Source of the DNA: Streptomyces palmae
GTDB taxonomy: Bacteria > Actinomycetota > Actinomycetes > Streptomycetales > Streptomycetaceae
Length of the DNA: 33,388 bases
Direction of reading: 5' to 3'
Assembly (NCBI RefSeq): GCF_004684805.1
Contig: NZ_SRID01000028.1
Coordinates: 1 to 33,388, forward strand
Shown here: one piece after another, positions 22,520 to 30,622 of the stretch
Layout of the letters: every line of letters begins with the position of its first letter
Position numbering within the stretch: position 1 is the stretch's first letter
Made by a program: the position numbers and the translations under genes
The notes under the pieces: generated by a model
What the model saw: only the letters and a program-made list of their open reading frames with translations
Told to the model about the DNA's origin: nothing
Databases searched by the model: none

Positions 22520-22675
22520 GTGGCCAGTGAGACCGCAACCCCGCGGGTTGTCCCCATGCCGAGGCTTGAGCACGTGCCCTTGGAGGACCACAGCGAGTAC
22601 ACGGCCCCGGCGAGGCGGCAGGAATCGGCCCGAGGGGGCAACGCCCACCCTCATCCAGACGCGGACCTGCCGTGA
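22520..22675 (+). CDS. Small hypothetical protein (orphan operon gene 1)
   Basis: This encodes 51 residues, proline- and histidine-containing and hydrophilic (VPMPRLEHVPLEDHSEYTAP is its central part), with no recognised domain. The GTG at 22520 is chosen because GAGAGGAG lies 5 bases upstream, a strong ribosome site that supports real translation. Its stop overlaps the GTG of the next gene by four bases. It starts the divergent operon next to the XRE regulator. Confidence 0.6.
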   Translation: MASETATPRVVPMPRLEHVPLEDHSEYTAPARRQESARGGNAHPHPDADLP

Positions 22676-23220
22676 GGCGCCGACTCTGGCTAAGGCTCGA
22701 ACTGTGGTGGTACTCGCAGGGGTGCTTCTCGTGGCCGATGCGACTCGTCAGCCGGACCGCCCGCAGGAAACACCGGGAAGCGCTGTCGACCGCCGATGAA
22801 ATCAAGAACGTTTTCGCCGAACTGAACGCCGAATTGGTCGCCTTGGAGGAAGAGAGGCTGGCGAGGCTCGAAGAAGGCTTGCGGCGGCTCTTTTCCGAGG
22901 AAGAGAACGGACGAGGGATGAGCAGATCCGTACACCGCTACGTGGACTTCACGATTTCGTGGGACCCGGAGACCGAGATCAACCGCGCCGTCACCTGCGT
23001 ATCCGGTGATCTGAGCGACTGCGGGGCGTCCTCCGGCTGGCTCGGGACCGAAGACGAGATCGTGGACTGGATGACACGGCACACCCGGGACACCCGCCAC
23101 CTGCGGTACTCCCGCACCATGCAGGACATCGCGGTGATGCTTCCTCCGGGTGGCATGCCGAAGGGCGTCACGCACACCTTGCCGGATGGGTGGGTGCCGC
23201 CGGGCGGTGCCGGCGCGTGA
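22672..23220 (+). CDS. Hypothetical protein: coiled coil plus DUF7848-like domain (orphan operon gene 2)
   Basis: This encodes 182 residues. Residues 40-80 are a strongly charged coiled-coil-like helix (ELNAELVALEEERLARLEE). Residues 83-160 (SVHRYVDFTISWDPETEI, then VTCVSGD, GASSGWLGTEDE and WMTRHTRDTRHLRYSR) resemble the small Streptomyces DUF7848-type proteins, whose function is unknown. The GTG at 22672 overlaps the preceding stop (GTGA). An internal ATG at 22918 would give just the DUF7848-like part (100 residues), so either a fusion or two overlapping products is possible. Confidence 0.6.
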   Translation: MRRRLWLRLELWWYSQGCFSWPMRLVSRTARRKHREALSTADEIKNVFAELNAELVALEEERLARLEEGLRRLFSEEENGRGMSRSVHRYVDFTISWDPETEINRAVTCVSGDLSDCGASSGWLGTEDEIVDWMTRHTRDTRHLRYSRTMQDIAVMLPPGGMPKGVTHTLPDGWVPPGGAGA

Positions 23221-23471
23221 GCAGGTCCAAGTCGGCGCGGCTGCGGGCCGCCCGTGGCGCGGTGGTCGCCGCCAGGGCCACCGTCGTACGCCAGTACCTG
23301 GAGGGCGCGTCCCTGTCGGCGCTCGGCACCTTCTACGGGTGCGGAGGCCGCTGGCTGTCCGCGAGATTCGATGAGTGGGGCGTACCGAAGCGAAGCCCGG
23401 CGGAGCAGATCCGCCTCAACAACTCCGGAGTGCGGCTCCCGCGGCGCCTATCCACTGGACGCCTCCGGTGA
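23217..23471 (+). CDS. Small basic HTH-like protein (orphan operon gene 3)
   Basis: This encodes 84 residues, arginine-rich. The segment VVRQYLEGASLSALGTFYGC, then GGRWLSARFDEWGVPKRSP reads like a homeodomain-type helix-turn-helix as found in resolvase/transposase C-termini, so DNA binding is possible. The GTG at 23217 overlaps the previous stop by four bases. No specific family is recognised. Confidence 0.55.
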   Translation: MSRSKSARLRAARGAVVAARATVVRQYLEGASLSALGTFYGCGGRWLSARFDEWGVPKRSPAEQIRLNNSGVRLPRRLSTGRLR

Positions 23472-23606
23472 CCAGCTCCGTCCTCCGCCGGGTGACACGG
23501 ATTGAGGCTCCCCCGGCCTGTCATTCCGACCCCGGCGGAGGGCGGACCACCCAAGCCCGGCCCGCTCCCCCATCGCACGGAGAACGATCTGAGAGGAGGG
23601 GACGAC

Positions 23607-23990
23607 ATGCACGGCCTGATCCCCTGTCTGCTGCTCGCCCTCGCGGTGTTCCACCGGACACCACCCCGCACCCCCGCCAAGCACGCGGCCAGGCCGGGCG
23701 CCTTACCGGTCGTGCGGCGAGCCGTGCTGTCCCCGTCCGGACCGTGGGGCAAGCCCTGGCCGACCCCGCCCCCGGCGCACCTCGCCGGTCGGCAGGCGCC
23801 GATCACCGAGGAAGGGGCGATCGTCCGCGCGTACTACCTGCGGCACCTGGACGAGGAGCGCGCCATCGCCCGGCGCCGCCGCGAGCTGTGGTGGGCGACG
23901 CGGCTGAACACGGACTTCCCCGGCGTCCGGCTGCGCAGGCACAACGAGGTGGTCCGCTGGAACGCCACGGGGAAGGTCAACGCACGGTGA
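23607..23990 (+). CDS. Small hypothetical protein with N-terminal hydrophobic segment (orphan operon gene 4)
   Basis: This encodes 127 residues. Residues 1-15 (MHGLIPCLLLALAVF) are hydrophobic and could be a short membrane anchor or signal; a proline-rich stretch follows (about 18-65), then a basic helical C-terminus (RAYYLRHLDEERAIARRRRE). The ATG at 23607 has GAGGAGGGG upstream. Its stop overlaps the GTG of the next gene by four bases. No domain recognised. Confidence 0.6.
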   Translation: MHGLIPCLLLALAVFHRTPPRTPAKHAARPGALPVVRRAVLSPSGPWGKPWPTPPPAHLAGRQAPITEEGAIVRAYYLRHLDEERAIARRRRELWWATRLNTDFPGVRLRRHNEVVRWNATGKVNAR

Positions 23991-24388
23991 ACGACCACAC
24001 GTCTTCGACTCCGCGGCGCGAACCGCGCGAGGAGGGTTCGGACCGGCCGAGCCTGGCGGAGCTCATGCGGCGGGGAGACGCGCTGGCCGAGCAGGTCCGC
24101 CGGCACCTGGGGAAAGGGCCGGCGGAACCCGGGGACCGTCCCCGCTGGCTGATCGCGCCCATTCCCGAACGCGGGCTGCACCGTACGAAGGACGGCGACT
24201 TCTCGCTGTCCTTCCAGATCAGCTGCGGGGGCGAGCACATGGCCCTCGCGCCGCTCACGCTCACCCCCGAGGAGGCGGAGCAGCTGCACGCGGCGCTCTG
24301 CTACGCGCTGGACGGGCTGCCCGTCCCCGACTTCGCCCCGGAGTGCCGGAACTCCATCCAGCGGCGGCCCGGCGGCCGTGGCTACTGA
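23987..24388 (+). CDS. Small hypothetical protein (orphan operon gene 5)
   Basis: This encodes 133 residues, soluble; the C-terminal half (GDFSLSFQISCGGEHMALAP and LTPEEAEQLHAALCYALDGL) is the most regular part, with a beta hairpin and helix. The GTG at 23987 overlaps the previous stop (GTGA). The gene ends overlapping the tail of the convergent MFS gene by seven bases. No domain recognised; its position in a coupled operon suggests it works with the upstream gene. Confidence 0.6.
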   Translation: MNDHTSSTPRREPREEGSDRPSLAELMRRGDALAEQVRRHLGKGPAEPGDRPRWLIAPIPERGLHRTKDGDFSLSFQISCGGEHMALAPLTLTPEEAEQLHAALCYALDGLPVPDFAPECRNSIQRRPGGRGY

Positions 24389-25878
24389 CCGCCCAGCAGC
24401 ACCGCTTCCCCTGCCTCATCGGCCTCGCGCTCGTGCCGCGGCGGCGCCAGTGCGGCGGCGATGACCAGGGCGCCGACCGCGCACACGGCCGCCGTGCCGT
24501 ACAGCGCGAGGTGCAGGGCGTGGGTGAACGCGGCGGCCAGTGCGTCGGACCCCTTGCCGGAGATGTCCCCGGCGGCGACCTTCGCGGCCACCTCCCGGGA
24601 GTCGACGCGGGTACCGACCAGGCTGACCAGGACCGCGCCGTACACGGCGATGACGATGGCCTCGCTGCCGATGCGCAGGGTGTTGAGGAACCCGGCGGCC
24701 ATGCCGGCCCGCTCCGGTTCGACCAGGCTCATCGCCGCCCCGTCGCCGATGCCGAACGACACTCCGACGCCCAGTCCGGTCAGCAGCAGCGGCCCGGCGA
24801 TGGAGAGGGCGGAGGAAGAAGGGCCGATCACGGTGAGCCACGCGTTCCCGGCGGCGACCATCGCCAGGGAGGAGGGGATCAGCAGGCGGGTGGACGCGCC
24901 CCGGTTGACCAGTGCGCCGGCCAGCGGCGGAGCCAGGAGTACCGGCACGGTCATCCACAGCAGCACCGTTCCGGCGCGTTGCGGAGAGAAGCCGCCGGCA
25001 CCGACCAGGTACGTGGGCAGATAGCTCAGCAGCGTCACGAAGCCGAAGGTCGTCACCACCGGCACCGTGCACAGCGCCAGGAACCGGCGGTTCCGCACCA
25101 GCGACAGGTCCAGCAGCGGGGCCGCGGCGCGCGACTGCAGGACGGCGAAGAGCACCAGCAGCGCCGCGCCGGCTCCCGACAGCGCCGGCACACCGGGGCT
25201 CGACCAGCCCCACTCCGGGCCCTGGACCACGCCCAGGACCAGGAGGCCGAGGCCGGCGACGAACACCGCGGCGCCGGTCGCGTCCAGCCGGGGACGCCGT
25301 TCGGCGCGGGACTCGGCGATGAAGCCGACGCCGGCCAGCGCCACCACCACCAGACCCGCGTGCAGCCCGAAGGTGGCGCGCCAGCCCAGGGTGCCGACCA
25401 GCCAGCCGGAGAGGGTGGGCCCAGCCGCCAGGCCGAAGCCGGCGGCGCTGCCCATGGCGGCGAATGCCCGGGTGCGCGCGGCGCCCTCGAAGGCCGTGGC
25501 CAGGATCGCGCCACCACCGGCGAACACTCCCGCCGAGCCGATGCCGGACAGCGCGCGGGCGAGGTCCAGCAGGACGATGCCGGGTGCGGCGACCGCGGCG
25601 AGCGAGCCCGCGGCGAACACCGCGGCGCCGGCCGCGAAGGTCCGGCGGCGGCCCCACAGGTCGGCCGCGGAACCGGCGACCAGCATGAACGAGGCGAACG
25701 TCAGGTTGTAGGCGTTCATGACCCATTGCAGCGGCGCACCCGCGGTGTGCAGGTCCTCGCCGATGTCGGGCAGGGCGACGGCCGCTCCGGAGATGGACAT
25801 CGGCACGGTGACGAAGGCCAGCAGCACCACCGTCAGCGTGATCACCGGTCGGGAACGGCCCGTTGGGGCGGTAGTCAC
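24382..25878 (-). CDS. MFS transporter, DHA2 family
   Basis: The 498-residue protein has 14 probable membrane helices. Family motif A is seen as GSAADLWGRRRTF (loop 2-3), and the start VVLLAFVTVPMSISGAAVAL PDIGEDL contains the usual helix 1 pattern. It should export drugs or metabolites by proton antiport. The GTG at 25878 is chosen with AAGGAG about 10 bases upstream. A TetR gene is divergent with a palindrome and decameric repeats in between, so the pump is likely TetR-repressed. Its 3' end overlaps orphan gene 5 tail to tail by seven bases. Confidence 0.92.
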   Translation of the reverse strand: MTTAPTGRSRPVITLTVVLLAFVTVPMSISGAAVALPDIGEDLHTAGAPLQWVMNAYNLTFASFMLVAGSAADLWGRRRTFAAGAAVFAAGSLAAVAAPGIVLLDLARALSGIGSAGVFAGGGAILATAFEGAARTRAFAAMGSAAGFGLAAGPTLSGWLVGTLGWRATFGLHAGLVVVALAGVGFIAESRAERRPRLDATGAAVFVAGLGLLVLGVVQGPEWGWSSPGVPALSGAGAALLVLFAVLQSRAAAPLLDLSLVRNRRFLALCTVPVVTTFGFVTLLSYLPTYLVGAGGFSPQRAGTVLLWMTVPVLLAPPLAGALVNRGASTRLLIPSSLAMVAAGNAWLTVIGPSSSALSIAGPLLLTGLGVGVSFGIGDGAAMSLVEPERAGMAAGFLNTLRIGSEAIVIAVYGAVLVSLVGTRVDSREVAAKVAAGDISGKGSDALAAAFTHALHLALYGTAAVCAVGALVIAAALAPPRHEREADEAGEAVLLGGQ

Positions 25879-25933
25879 GAGTTCAGGCTCCTTGGAGGGA
25901 ATTCGATCAGCACGATCAGCCACGAGCAGCCGC

Positions 25934-25963
25934 GGTCGGCCACGGTCGGCCACGGTCGGCCAC
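25934..25963. repeat. Three tandem 10-bp repeats in the MFS/TetR promoter region
   Basis: GGTCGGCCAC occurs three times without a gap. One unit per helical turn would place each on the same face of the DNA, as for a cooperative regulator. Confidence 0.75.
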
Positions 25964-25973
25964 TGAGGGGACA

Positions 25974-25990
25974 GTGCCACTGAGTGGCAC
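25974..25990. promoter_or_regulatory. Palindromic TetR operator
   Basis: GTGCCACTGAGTGGCAC is a perfect 8-1-8 inverted repeat between the divergent MFS and TetR genes, about 45 bases before the TetR start. It is the obvious TetR binding site. Confidence 0.8.
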
Positions 25991-26034
25991 AAGCTGTCAA
26001 AGCGCAAAAGCTCCCGGGCAGTAGACTCCTGGGC

Positions 26035-26658
26035 GTGAGTGATGATCTGCGCGAACTGCCGCTGCGCGAACGGAAGAAGCTGCGCACCCGCAGGGCCCTG
26101 TCCGAGACCGCACTCCACCTGTTCACCGAGAACGGGTACGACGCCACCACGCTGGACCAGCTGTGCGACGCGGTGGAGGTGTCCAAGCGGACGTTCTTCC
26201 GGAACTACCGCTCCAAGGAGGACGTGGCGCTGGCCGCCGACAGCGATCTGTGGTCGGCTTACCTGGAGCAGGTGGCCACCCTGCCGATGGACGGGCCGCT
26301 CCTCGACGCGCTCCGCTCGGCGCTGGACACCACCCTCGGCGCCATGGACCCGGACTGGGAGCGCCGCTTCCTGGCCACCCGCGAGCTGTCCGAGGCCGTC
26401 CCCGCGCTCCGGGCACACAGCCTGGGCTACTGCCAGGACACCACCTGCGCCCTGGTCACCACGGTGATCGGCGCCGCCGGCACCGAGGTCGACGAGGAGC
26501 GCCTGCGGCTGACCGTGGAGATCTTCGTCGCCGCCTGGCGCACGGCCTCACTGCGCTGGACGGCGCAGGCGGGCCAGGGAGGCCGTGAGGGCCTGATGCG
26601 GCGCATCGAGGAGACCTTCGCCAAGCTCCCCGAGGCGCTGACGGCCGCCGTCCAGTAG
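26035..26658 (+). CDS. TetR family transcriptional regulator
   Basis: The 207-residue protein carries the TetR DNA-binding domain: RKKLRTRRALSETALHLFTE (13-32), the HTH LCDAVEVSKRTFFRNYRSKED and then the ligand domain. The F-x-x-Y-R-x-K-E pattern is that of MftR/AcrR-type regulators. It is divergent to the MFS pump and likely represses it through the palindrome at 25974-25990. The GTG at 26035 has no ribosome site, while a TAGACT -10-like hexamer sits 8 bases upstream (26022-26027), so the mRNA may be leaderless. Confidence 0.9.
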   Translation: MSDDLRELPLRERKKLRTRRALSETALHLFTENGYDATTLDQLCDAVEVSKRTFFRNYRSKEDVALAADSDLWSAYLEQVATLPMDGPLLDALRSALDTTLGAMDPDWERRFLATRELSEAVPALRAHSLGYCQDTTCALVTTVIGAAGTEVDEERLRLTVEIFVAAWRTASLRWTAQAGQGGREGLMRRIEETFAKLPEALTAAVQ

Positions 26659-26857
26659 TCACGCGATCGGTCGGACAGAGGCTCCTGCCCCGGCAGCGAC
26701 CCGCGCCCTGCGCCGGCGCCGGCGCCGGCCAGGATGCCCCACGTGAGGCTCTGCCCGCGGTGAAGGCGGGGCGCGGACGGTGGCCGTTCGGGTGAGGTCG
26801 GCGAGTCGCCAACCCGGCAAACCGTCCAAAATAAGACATATCTATTACTTTGCGGCC

Positions 26858-28207
26858 ATGAAACGTACTTGTATGCGGTTGACCGGTGTGCCGGCCACGG
26901 TCGCCGCGCTTCTCCTCGTTCCGCTGCCGCAGACCATCGCCGCGGCTGCGCAGGTGCCCGATTCTCAGACATTCGTCTTCACCGACGGCGCCCCGCAGGA
27001 GTTCACCGTTCCGTCCGGTGTCTGCGAACTGCATGTCGAGGCCGCCGGCGCGCAGGGCGGCAGCGGGCAGTACGGCATCGCGGGCGGTCTGGGTGCCGGA
27101 GTCTCGGCTGACGTGGACGTGACGCCAGGGCAGATCCTGACCGTCGATGTGGGCGAGGCGGGACACGGCGGGGATGACAGCGAAGGTCCGGACCGCACCA
27201 GGGGCGGTCACGGCGGCGGCGGGGACGGCGGGGCCTATGTGGCCGGGGGCCAGATCAGCGGTATCGCCGCGGGGGGTGGCGGCGGCCGTACGGTTGTCAG
27301 CTCCGGGGCGACCTCGCTGATCGTGGCGGGCGGTGGAGGGGGCGGCGGCGCCACCTTCTTCTCCACGGAGCCGGTCGGCGGGGCCGGCGGCGAGTTCGGA
27401 GAACCGGGCGTCGGCCTGCCCGGTGACGAGGAGGGCAAGCCGGGTCGGCCGGGCGGTGAGGGCGGCCAAGGCGGCGTCAACGTCCCGGTGCAGGTGCCAC
27501 CCAACGGTGAGAACGGCTTCGACGCCCAGGGGCCGCAGGGCGGCGCGGGCGGCGACAGCATCCTCGACCCGCACGGTGGCGCGGGCGGTGGCGGAGGCGG
27601 CGGTGCGACCGGCGGAGGAGGTGGCGCGGCCTCACCCACCGCTTACAACAGCGGCGCGGGCGGGGGCGGCGGTTCCAGTACGGGTCCCGTGGGCGCCACC
27701 TTCACCACCGGTACCCGCGCCGGGAACGGCGAGGTGACCTTCGCCTGGGAGCCCTGTACGACACCGCCTCCGGGGACCGGCGCACTGACCGCCGTGAAGC
27801 GGGACTCCAGGACCGGCAAGCGCCTGGCCGGTGCGGTTCTCGAGCTGTGGCAGGAGACCAACGACATCCCGGGTCTCCAGACGACCGGCCCCAACCCCGA
27901 TACGGCCGTCGGGTCGCCGTGCACGACCGGAAGGAACGGTGTCTGCTCCTTCCCGGACCTGCCCACGGGTGACTTCTACGTCCGCGAGACCAAGGCCCCG
28001 CCCGGCTACGCCCTGCCGCGCCCGGCCGTGACCGGGCCCATCCGGATCAACGGCCAAAAGGTCACGATCCGGATCAACAACACCTGCAGGGTCCATCAGC
28101 ACGAGGGCCGCACGTGCGAGGGCCACAAGCACGGAGGCCACAAGCACAACGGGGGCCACAAGCACGGAGGCCACAAGCACGGGGCACGACACCAGGGCCG
28201 CAAGTAA
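26858..28207 (+). CDS. Secreted glycine-rich protein with SpaA-like domain and His/Lys tail
   Basis: The 449-residue protein has a signal peptide (1 to about 32, cut after AAAA). A jelly-roll-like start FVFTDGAPQEFTVPSGVC precedes a very glycine-rich region (about 65-300, with runs such as GGGGGGG). Then follows a SpaA/prealbumin-like domain (about 306-405): LTAVKRDSRTGKRLAGAVLE, CSFPDLPTGDFYVRETKAPP. The end (410-449) is His/Lys/Gly repeats, including GHKHGGHKHNGGHKHGGHKH. There is no LPXTG sorting signal, so it is probably released or adheres by the basic tail. The histidines suggest metal binding. The ATG at 26858 starts the signal peptide; the promoter region just before it is AT-rich (about 26826-26850). 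Confidence 0.8.
   Translation: MKRTCMRLTGVPATVAALLLVPLPQTIAAAAQVPDSQTFVFTDGAPQEFTVPSGVCELHVEAAGAQGGSGQYGIAGGLGAGVSADVDVTPGQILTVDVGEAGHGGDDSEGPDRTRGGHGGGGDGGAYVAGGQISGIAAGGGGGRTVVSSGATSLIVAGGGGGGGATFFSTEPVGGAGGEFGEPGVGLPGDEEGKPGRPGGEGGQGGVNVPVQVPPNGENGFDAQGPQGGAGGDSILDPHGGAGGGGGGGATGGGGGAASPTAYNSGAGGGGGSSTGPVGATFTTGTRAGNGEVTFAWEPCTTPPPGTGALTAVKRDSRTGKRLAGAVLELWQETNDIPGLQTTGPNPDTAVGSPCTTGRNGVCSFPDLPTGDFYVRETKAPPGYALPRPAVTGPIRINGQKVTIRINNTCRVHQHEGRTCEGHKHGGHKHNGGHKHGGHKHGARHQGRK
28126..28190 (+). repeat. Short tandem repeat coding the GHKHGG tail
   Basis: GGCCACAAGCAC units recur four times with 3-6 base spacers (GGA, AACGGG). They encode the repeated GHKHGG residues; the copy number is likely to vary between strains. 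Confidence 0.75.
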
Positions 28208-28380
28208 CCCCACCGCCCCGAGGTCGCCGGTTCTCCTCCGGCGTCCGTGCTCTCGACAGCCCGGCTCACCGCTGATCACATCGGCAGCGGCGAGCCGGGC
28301 TTGGACTTGCCGGCGCCGCCGCCGCGAACCTCTGCCGGATCGGCACCCAGGACGTGTCGGCGCCGGTCGCGGCGATCACA

Positions 28381-28398
28381 TTTGACCTCAAGGTCAAA
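28381..28398. promoter_or_regulatory. Palindromic operator/-35 of the TetR gene
   Basis: TTTGACCTCAAGGTCAAA is a perfect 8-2-8 inverted repeat 21 bases before the TetR ATG. Its left arm contains TTGACC, which can act as the -35 with TACGGT (28407-28412, spacing 19), so the repressor would block its own promoter. Confidence 0.75.
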
Positions 28399-28418
28399 AA
28401 CGGTGCTACGGTGCCGCC

Positions 28419-28997
28419 ATGGGAAGGCCGAAGCAGTTCGATCCGGACGTGGCGGTGGAGCGCGCGATGGGCGTGTTCTGGCGCAAGGGGTACGCGGCGA
28501 CGACGCCTCAGGACCTCGTGGACGAGATCGGCATCGGCAAGGGCAGCCTGTACAACACCTTCGGCAGCAAGCACGCGCTGTTCGAGCGGGCGCTCGCGCG
28601 CTACCGCGACTCGCAGGCCGCGTGGCTGGAGGCGCTGCTCGACCACCCCGGTTCGGCGAAGGATCGACTGCGGGGTGCGCTGGAGGCGCTGGTGGAGCTC
28701 GACTTGGGCGACCCGGACCGGCGCGGCTGCCTGGCGGTCAACACCGCCGCCGAGCTGGCCACCTCGGATCCCGGAACGGCCGACACGGTGCGCAGGATGT
28801 TCGCACGTACCGAGGGCGCGTTCCGGGCGACCGTCGAAGAAGGCCAGCGGGCCGGCGAGATCTCCGGCGACCGCGACGCGGCCGCCGTGGCCGCCTGGTT
28901 GCTCGCGACGGTGATCGGCATGCGGGTGCTGGCGAAGACCGCCGAGGACGCGGATCAGTTGAGGCGGGTCGTGGACGCGGCGATGGCGTCGTTGTAG
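28419..28997 (+). CDS. TetR family transcriptional regulator
   Basis: The 192-residue protein starts MGRPKQFDPDVAVERAMGVF with the TetR HTH at about 28-50 (QDLVDEIGIGKGSLYNTFGS) and the typical KHALFERAL helix. The MGRPKxFD start and GCLAVNTAAE in the ligand domain are features of the AefR/YxaF-type subgroup. It precedes the SDR gene by 77 bases on the same strand and probably controls it together with its own promoter through the palindrome at 28381-28398. Ligand unknown. Confidence 0.92.
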   Translation: MGRPKQFDPDVAVERAMGVFWRKGYAATTPQDLVDEIGIGKGSLYNTFGSKHALFERALARYRDSQAAWLEALLDHPGSAKDRLRGALEALVELDLGDPDRRGCLAVNTAAELATSDPGTADTVRRMFARTEGAFRATVEEGQRAGEISGDRDAAAVAAWLLATVIGMRVLAKTAEDADQLRRVVDAAMASL

Positions 28998-29074
28998 TTC
29001 GGCACCGCCGTCGGTGCGTCCTCTTTTGCGGCCTAATTTTGTACCTGTAATTCAAATATATGGGGGAGTCTGTC

Positions 29075-29857
29075 ATGGAACTCGGCATCGCCGGGAAGAC
29101 CGCCGTCGTCACCGGGGCCAGCCGGGGCGTGGGCCTCGCGATCACCCGGCAGCTCATCGCCGAAGGGGTCCGCGTGGTGGGTGCGGCCCGCACGATCACG
29201 GCCGAGCTGAAGGAGGCCGGTGCCCACCCGGTCGCGGTCGACCTGAGCACGCCGGAAGGTGCCGAGGAACTGGGGGCCCGGGCGCTCGCGGAACTCGGCG
29301 GCGTGGACATCCTGGTCAACAATCTCGGCGGCGGCGACGCGTTCACCCTCAACGGGTTCCTCGCGACCGACGACGCCCTGTGGGCGCGGAGCTTCGAGGT
29401 CAACCTGTTCGGCACGGTCCGGGTCACCCGTCGGCTGCTGCCGAGCATCCTGGAGCGCCGCGGTTCGGTGGTGAACATCTCGTCGATGAGCGCGCGCCTG
29501 CCGGGTACGGGCCCCATCGAGTACGGCGTCGCGAAGGCGGGGCTCAACGCGTTCGGCAAGGCGCTGTCCGAGGAGTTCGGCCCCCGGGGTGTGCGCGTGA
29601 ACACCGTCTCCCCCGGTCCGACGCGTACCGGTATGTGGGAGGACGCCGACGGCTTCGGTGCCCGCCTCGCCGAGGCGAACGGTGTCGGGCACCACGACTT
29701 CGTGGCCGGGGTGCCCGCGGCGATGGGGATGACCACCGGCCGCATGGTGGAGGCCGACGAGGTCGCGGCCGTCGTCGCCTTCCTCGCCTCGGACCGCGCG
29801 GCGAGCGTGACCGGGGCCGATTACGTCGTCGAGGGCGGCGGCATCAAGACGGTGTGA
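29075..29857 (+). CDS. SDR family oxidoreductase
   Basis: The 260-residue protein is a classical short-chain dehydrogenase/reductase: cofactor motif TGASRGVG (13-20), NNLGG (82-86), and the catalytic S137-Y150-K154 triad in YGVAK. The C-terminus GADYVVEGGGIKTV is the usual SDR end. It oxidises or reduces a hydroxyl or carbonyl with NAD(P); the substrate is unknown. The ATG at 29075 is chosen because GGGGGAG lies 6 bases before; the ATG at 29060 overlaps that site. It follows the TetR gene and is likely its target. Confidence 0.93.
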   Translation: MELGIAGKTAVVTGASRGVGLAITRQLIAEGVRVVGAARTITAELKEAGAHPVAVDLSTPEGAEELGARALAELGGVDILVNNLGGGDAFTLNGFLATDDALWARSFEVNLFGTVRVTRRLLPSILERRGSVVNISSMSARLPGTGPIEYGVAKAGLNAFGKALSEEFGPRGVRVNTVSPGPTRTGMWEDADGFGARLAEANGVGHHDFVAGVPAAMGMTTGRMVEADEVAAVVAFLASDRAASVTGADYVVEGGGIKTV

Positions 29858-30079
29858 GACGCACGAGGTGCCTGGGCCGCGGCCCGATCGACCCGGCGTC
29901 CGCGGCGGCCGCGGCTCGGGTGCCCGGCTGGGGTCGAGGTCGGCGACCGTGCCTCGGGATTCGCCGGCGGCGGGTGAGGTCCATCGCGGAGACGATGTGA
30001 CGCGGCGCACAGGGAACGTTCTTCCGGGGTGCCTCCTCCTCGGGGTGTCGGTTGTCCACCAACACTCCAGGGGGATCTC

Positions 30080-30622
30080 GTGGTTGACATCAACGCACGG
30101 CGGCGGGCGGGCCGGGCGGTCGCCGGTCTGCTCGCCGTGGACGGGCTCGCCCATGTCTACTGGGCCACCGGGCTGACCTGGCCCGCGCCCGACCAGCGGG
30201 CGCTGTCGCTCGCCGTCATCGGTGCGGTCGTGTCCTTCGCGCCGCGTGTGGTGCTGCCGCTGGCGCTGGTGCTGTTCGGCGCCGGGGCCGCGGTCCTCGC
30301 CCGCGCGTACGGCCGGGGCGGGCGGCTCGCCGGGCTGGTGTCCCTCGCCGTGGCCGCGGGGCTCCTGGTCCGCGGGCTGGTCGGCCTGGTGTGGGCGCTC
30401 GGAGTCGGCGACGGGGCCGGCCCGGTGTTCTACTGGCTCAATCTGCTCCTCTACACCCCGCTCTGCCTCGGCTTCGGCTGGCTGTCCGCCACCCGCGTGG
30501 TCACCTTCCGGGCCCGGCCCCGCGCGGAGGTGACGGTCCCGGACGGCTGCGGACGGGCGCTCACCCCGGACCGCCCGGACCGGGTGAACCCGCTGAGGGA
30601 AGAGTTCCTCCGTGACCGATGA
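30080..30622 (+). CDS. DUF3995-like integral membrane protein
   Basis: The 180-residue protein has about four membrane helices (12-30, 45-70, 80-105, 120-145) and a short cytoplasmic tail. The segment VDGLAHVYWATGLTWPAPD near the start is typical of DUF3995. The GTG at 30080 is supported by GGGGGA upstream. Its 3' end overlaps the ECF sigma gene by 11 bases, so they are translationally coupled, and a role as membrane regulator (anti-sigma-like) is possible but no cysteine/zinc signature is present. Confidence 0.75.
   Translation: MVDINARRRAGRAVAGLLAVDGLAHVYWATGLTWPAPDQRALSLAVIGAVVSFAPRVVLPLALVLFGAGAAVLARAYGRGGRLAGLVSLAVAAGLLVRGLVGLVWALGVGDGAGPVFYWLNLLLYTPLCLGFGWLSATRVVTFRARPRAEVTVPDGCGRALTPDRPDRVNPLREEFLRDR

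Noticed and set aside
24343..25983. Long plus-strand frame antisense to the second MFS gene
   Set aside because: Its Gln/Gly/Arg-rich low-complexity product is typical of an antisense shadow; the minus-strand frame has membrane helices and motif A.
26707..26730. GCCGGC repeats resembling a structured element
   Set aside because: Simple GC-rich repetition without a stable unique stem or neighbouring coding context; likely base-composition effect.
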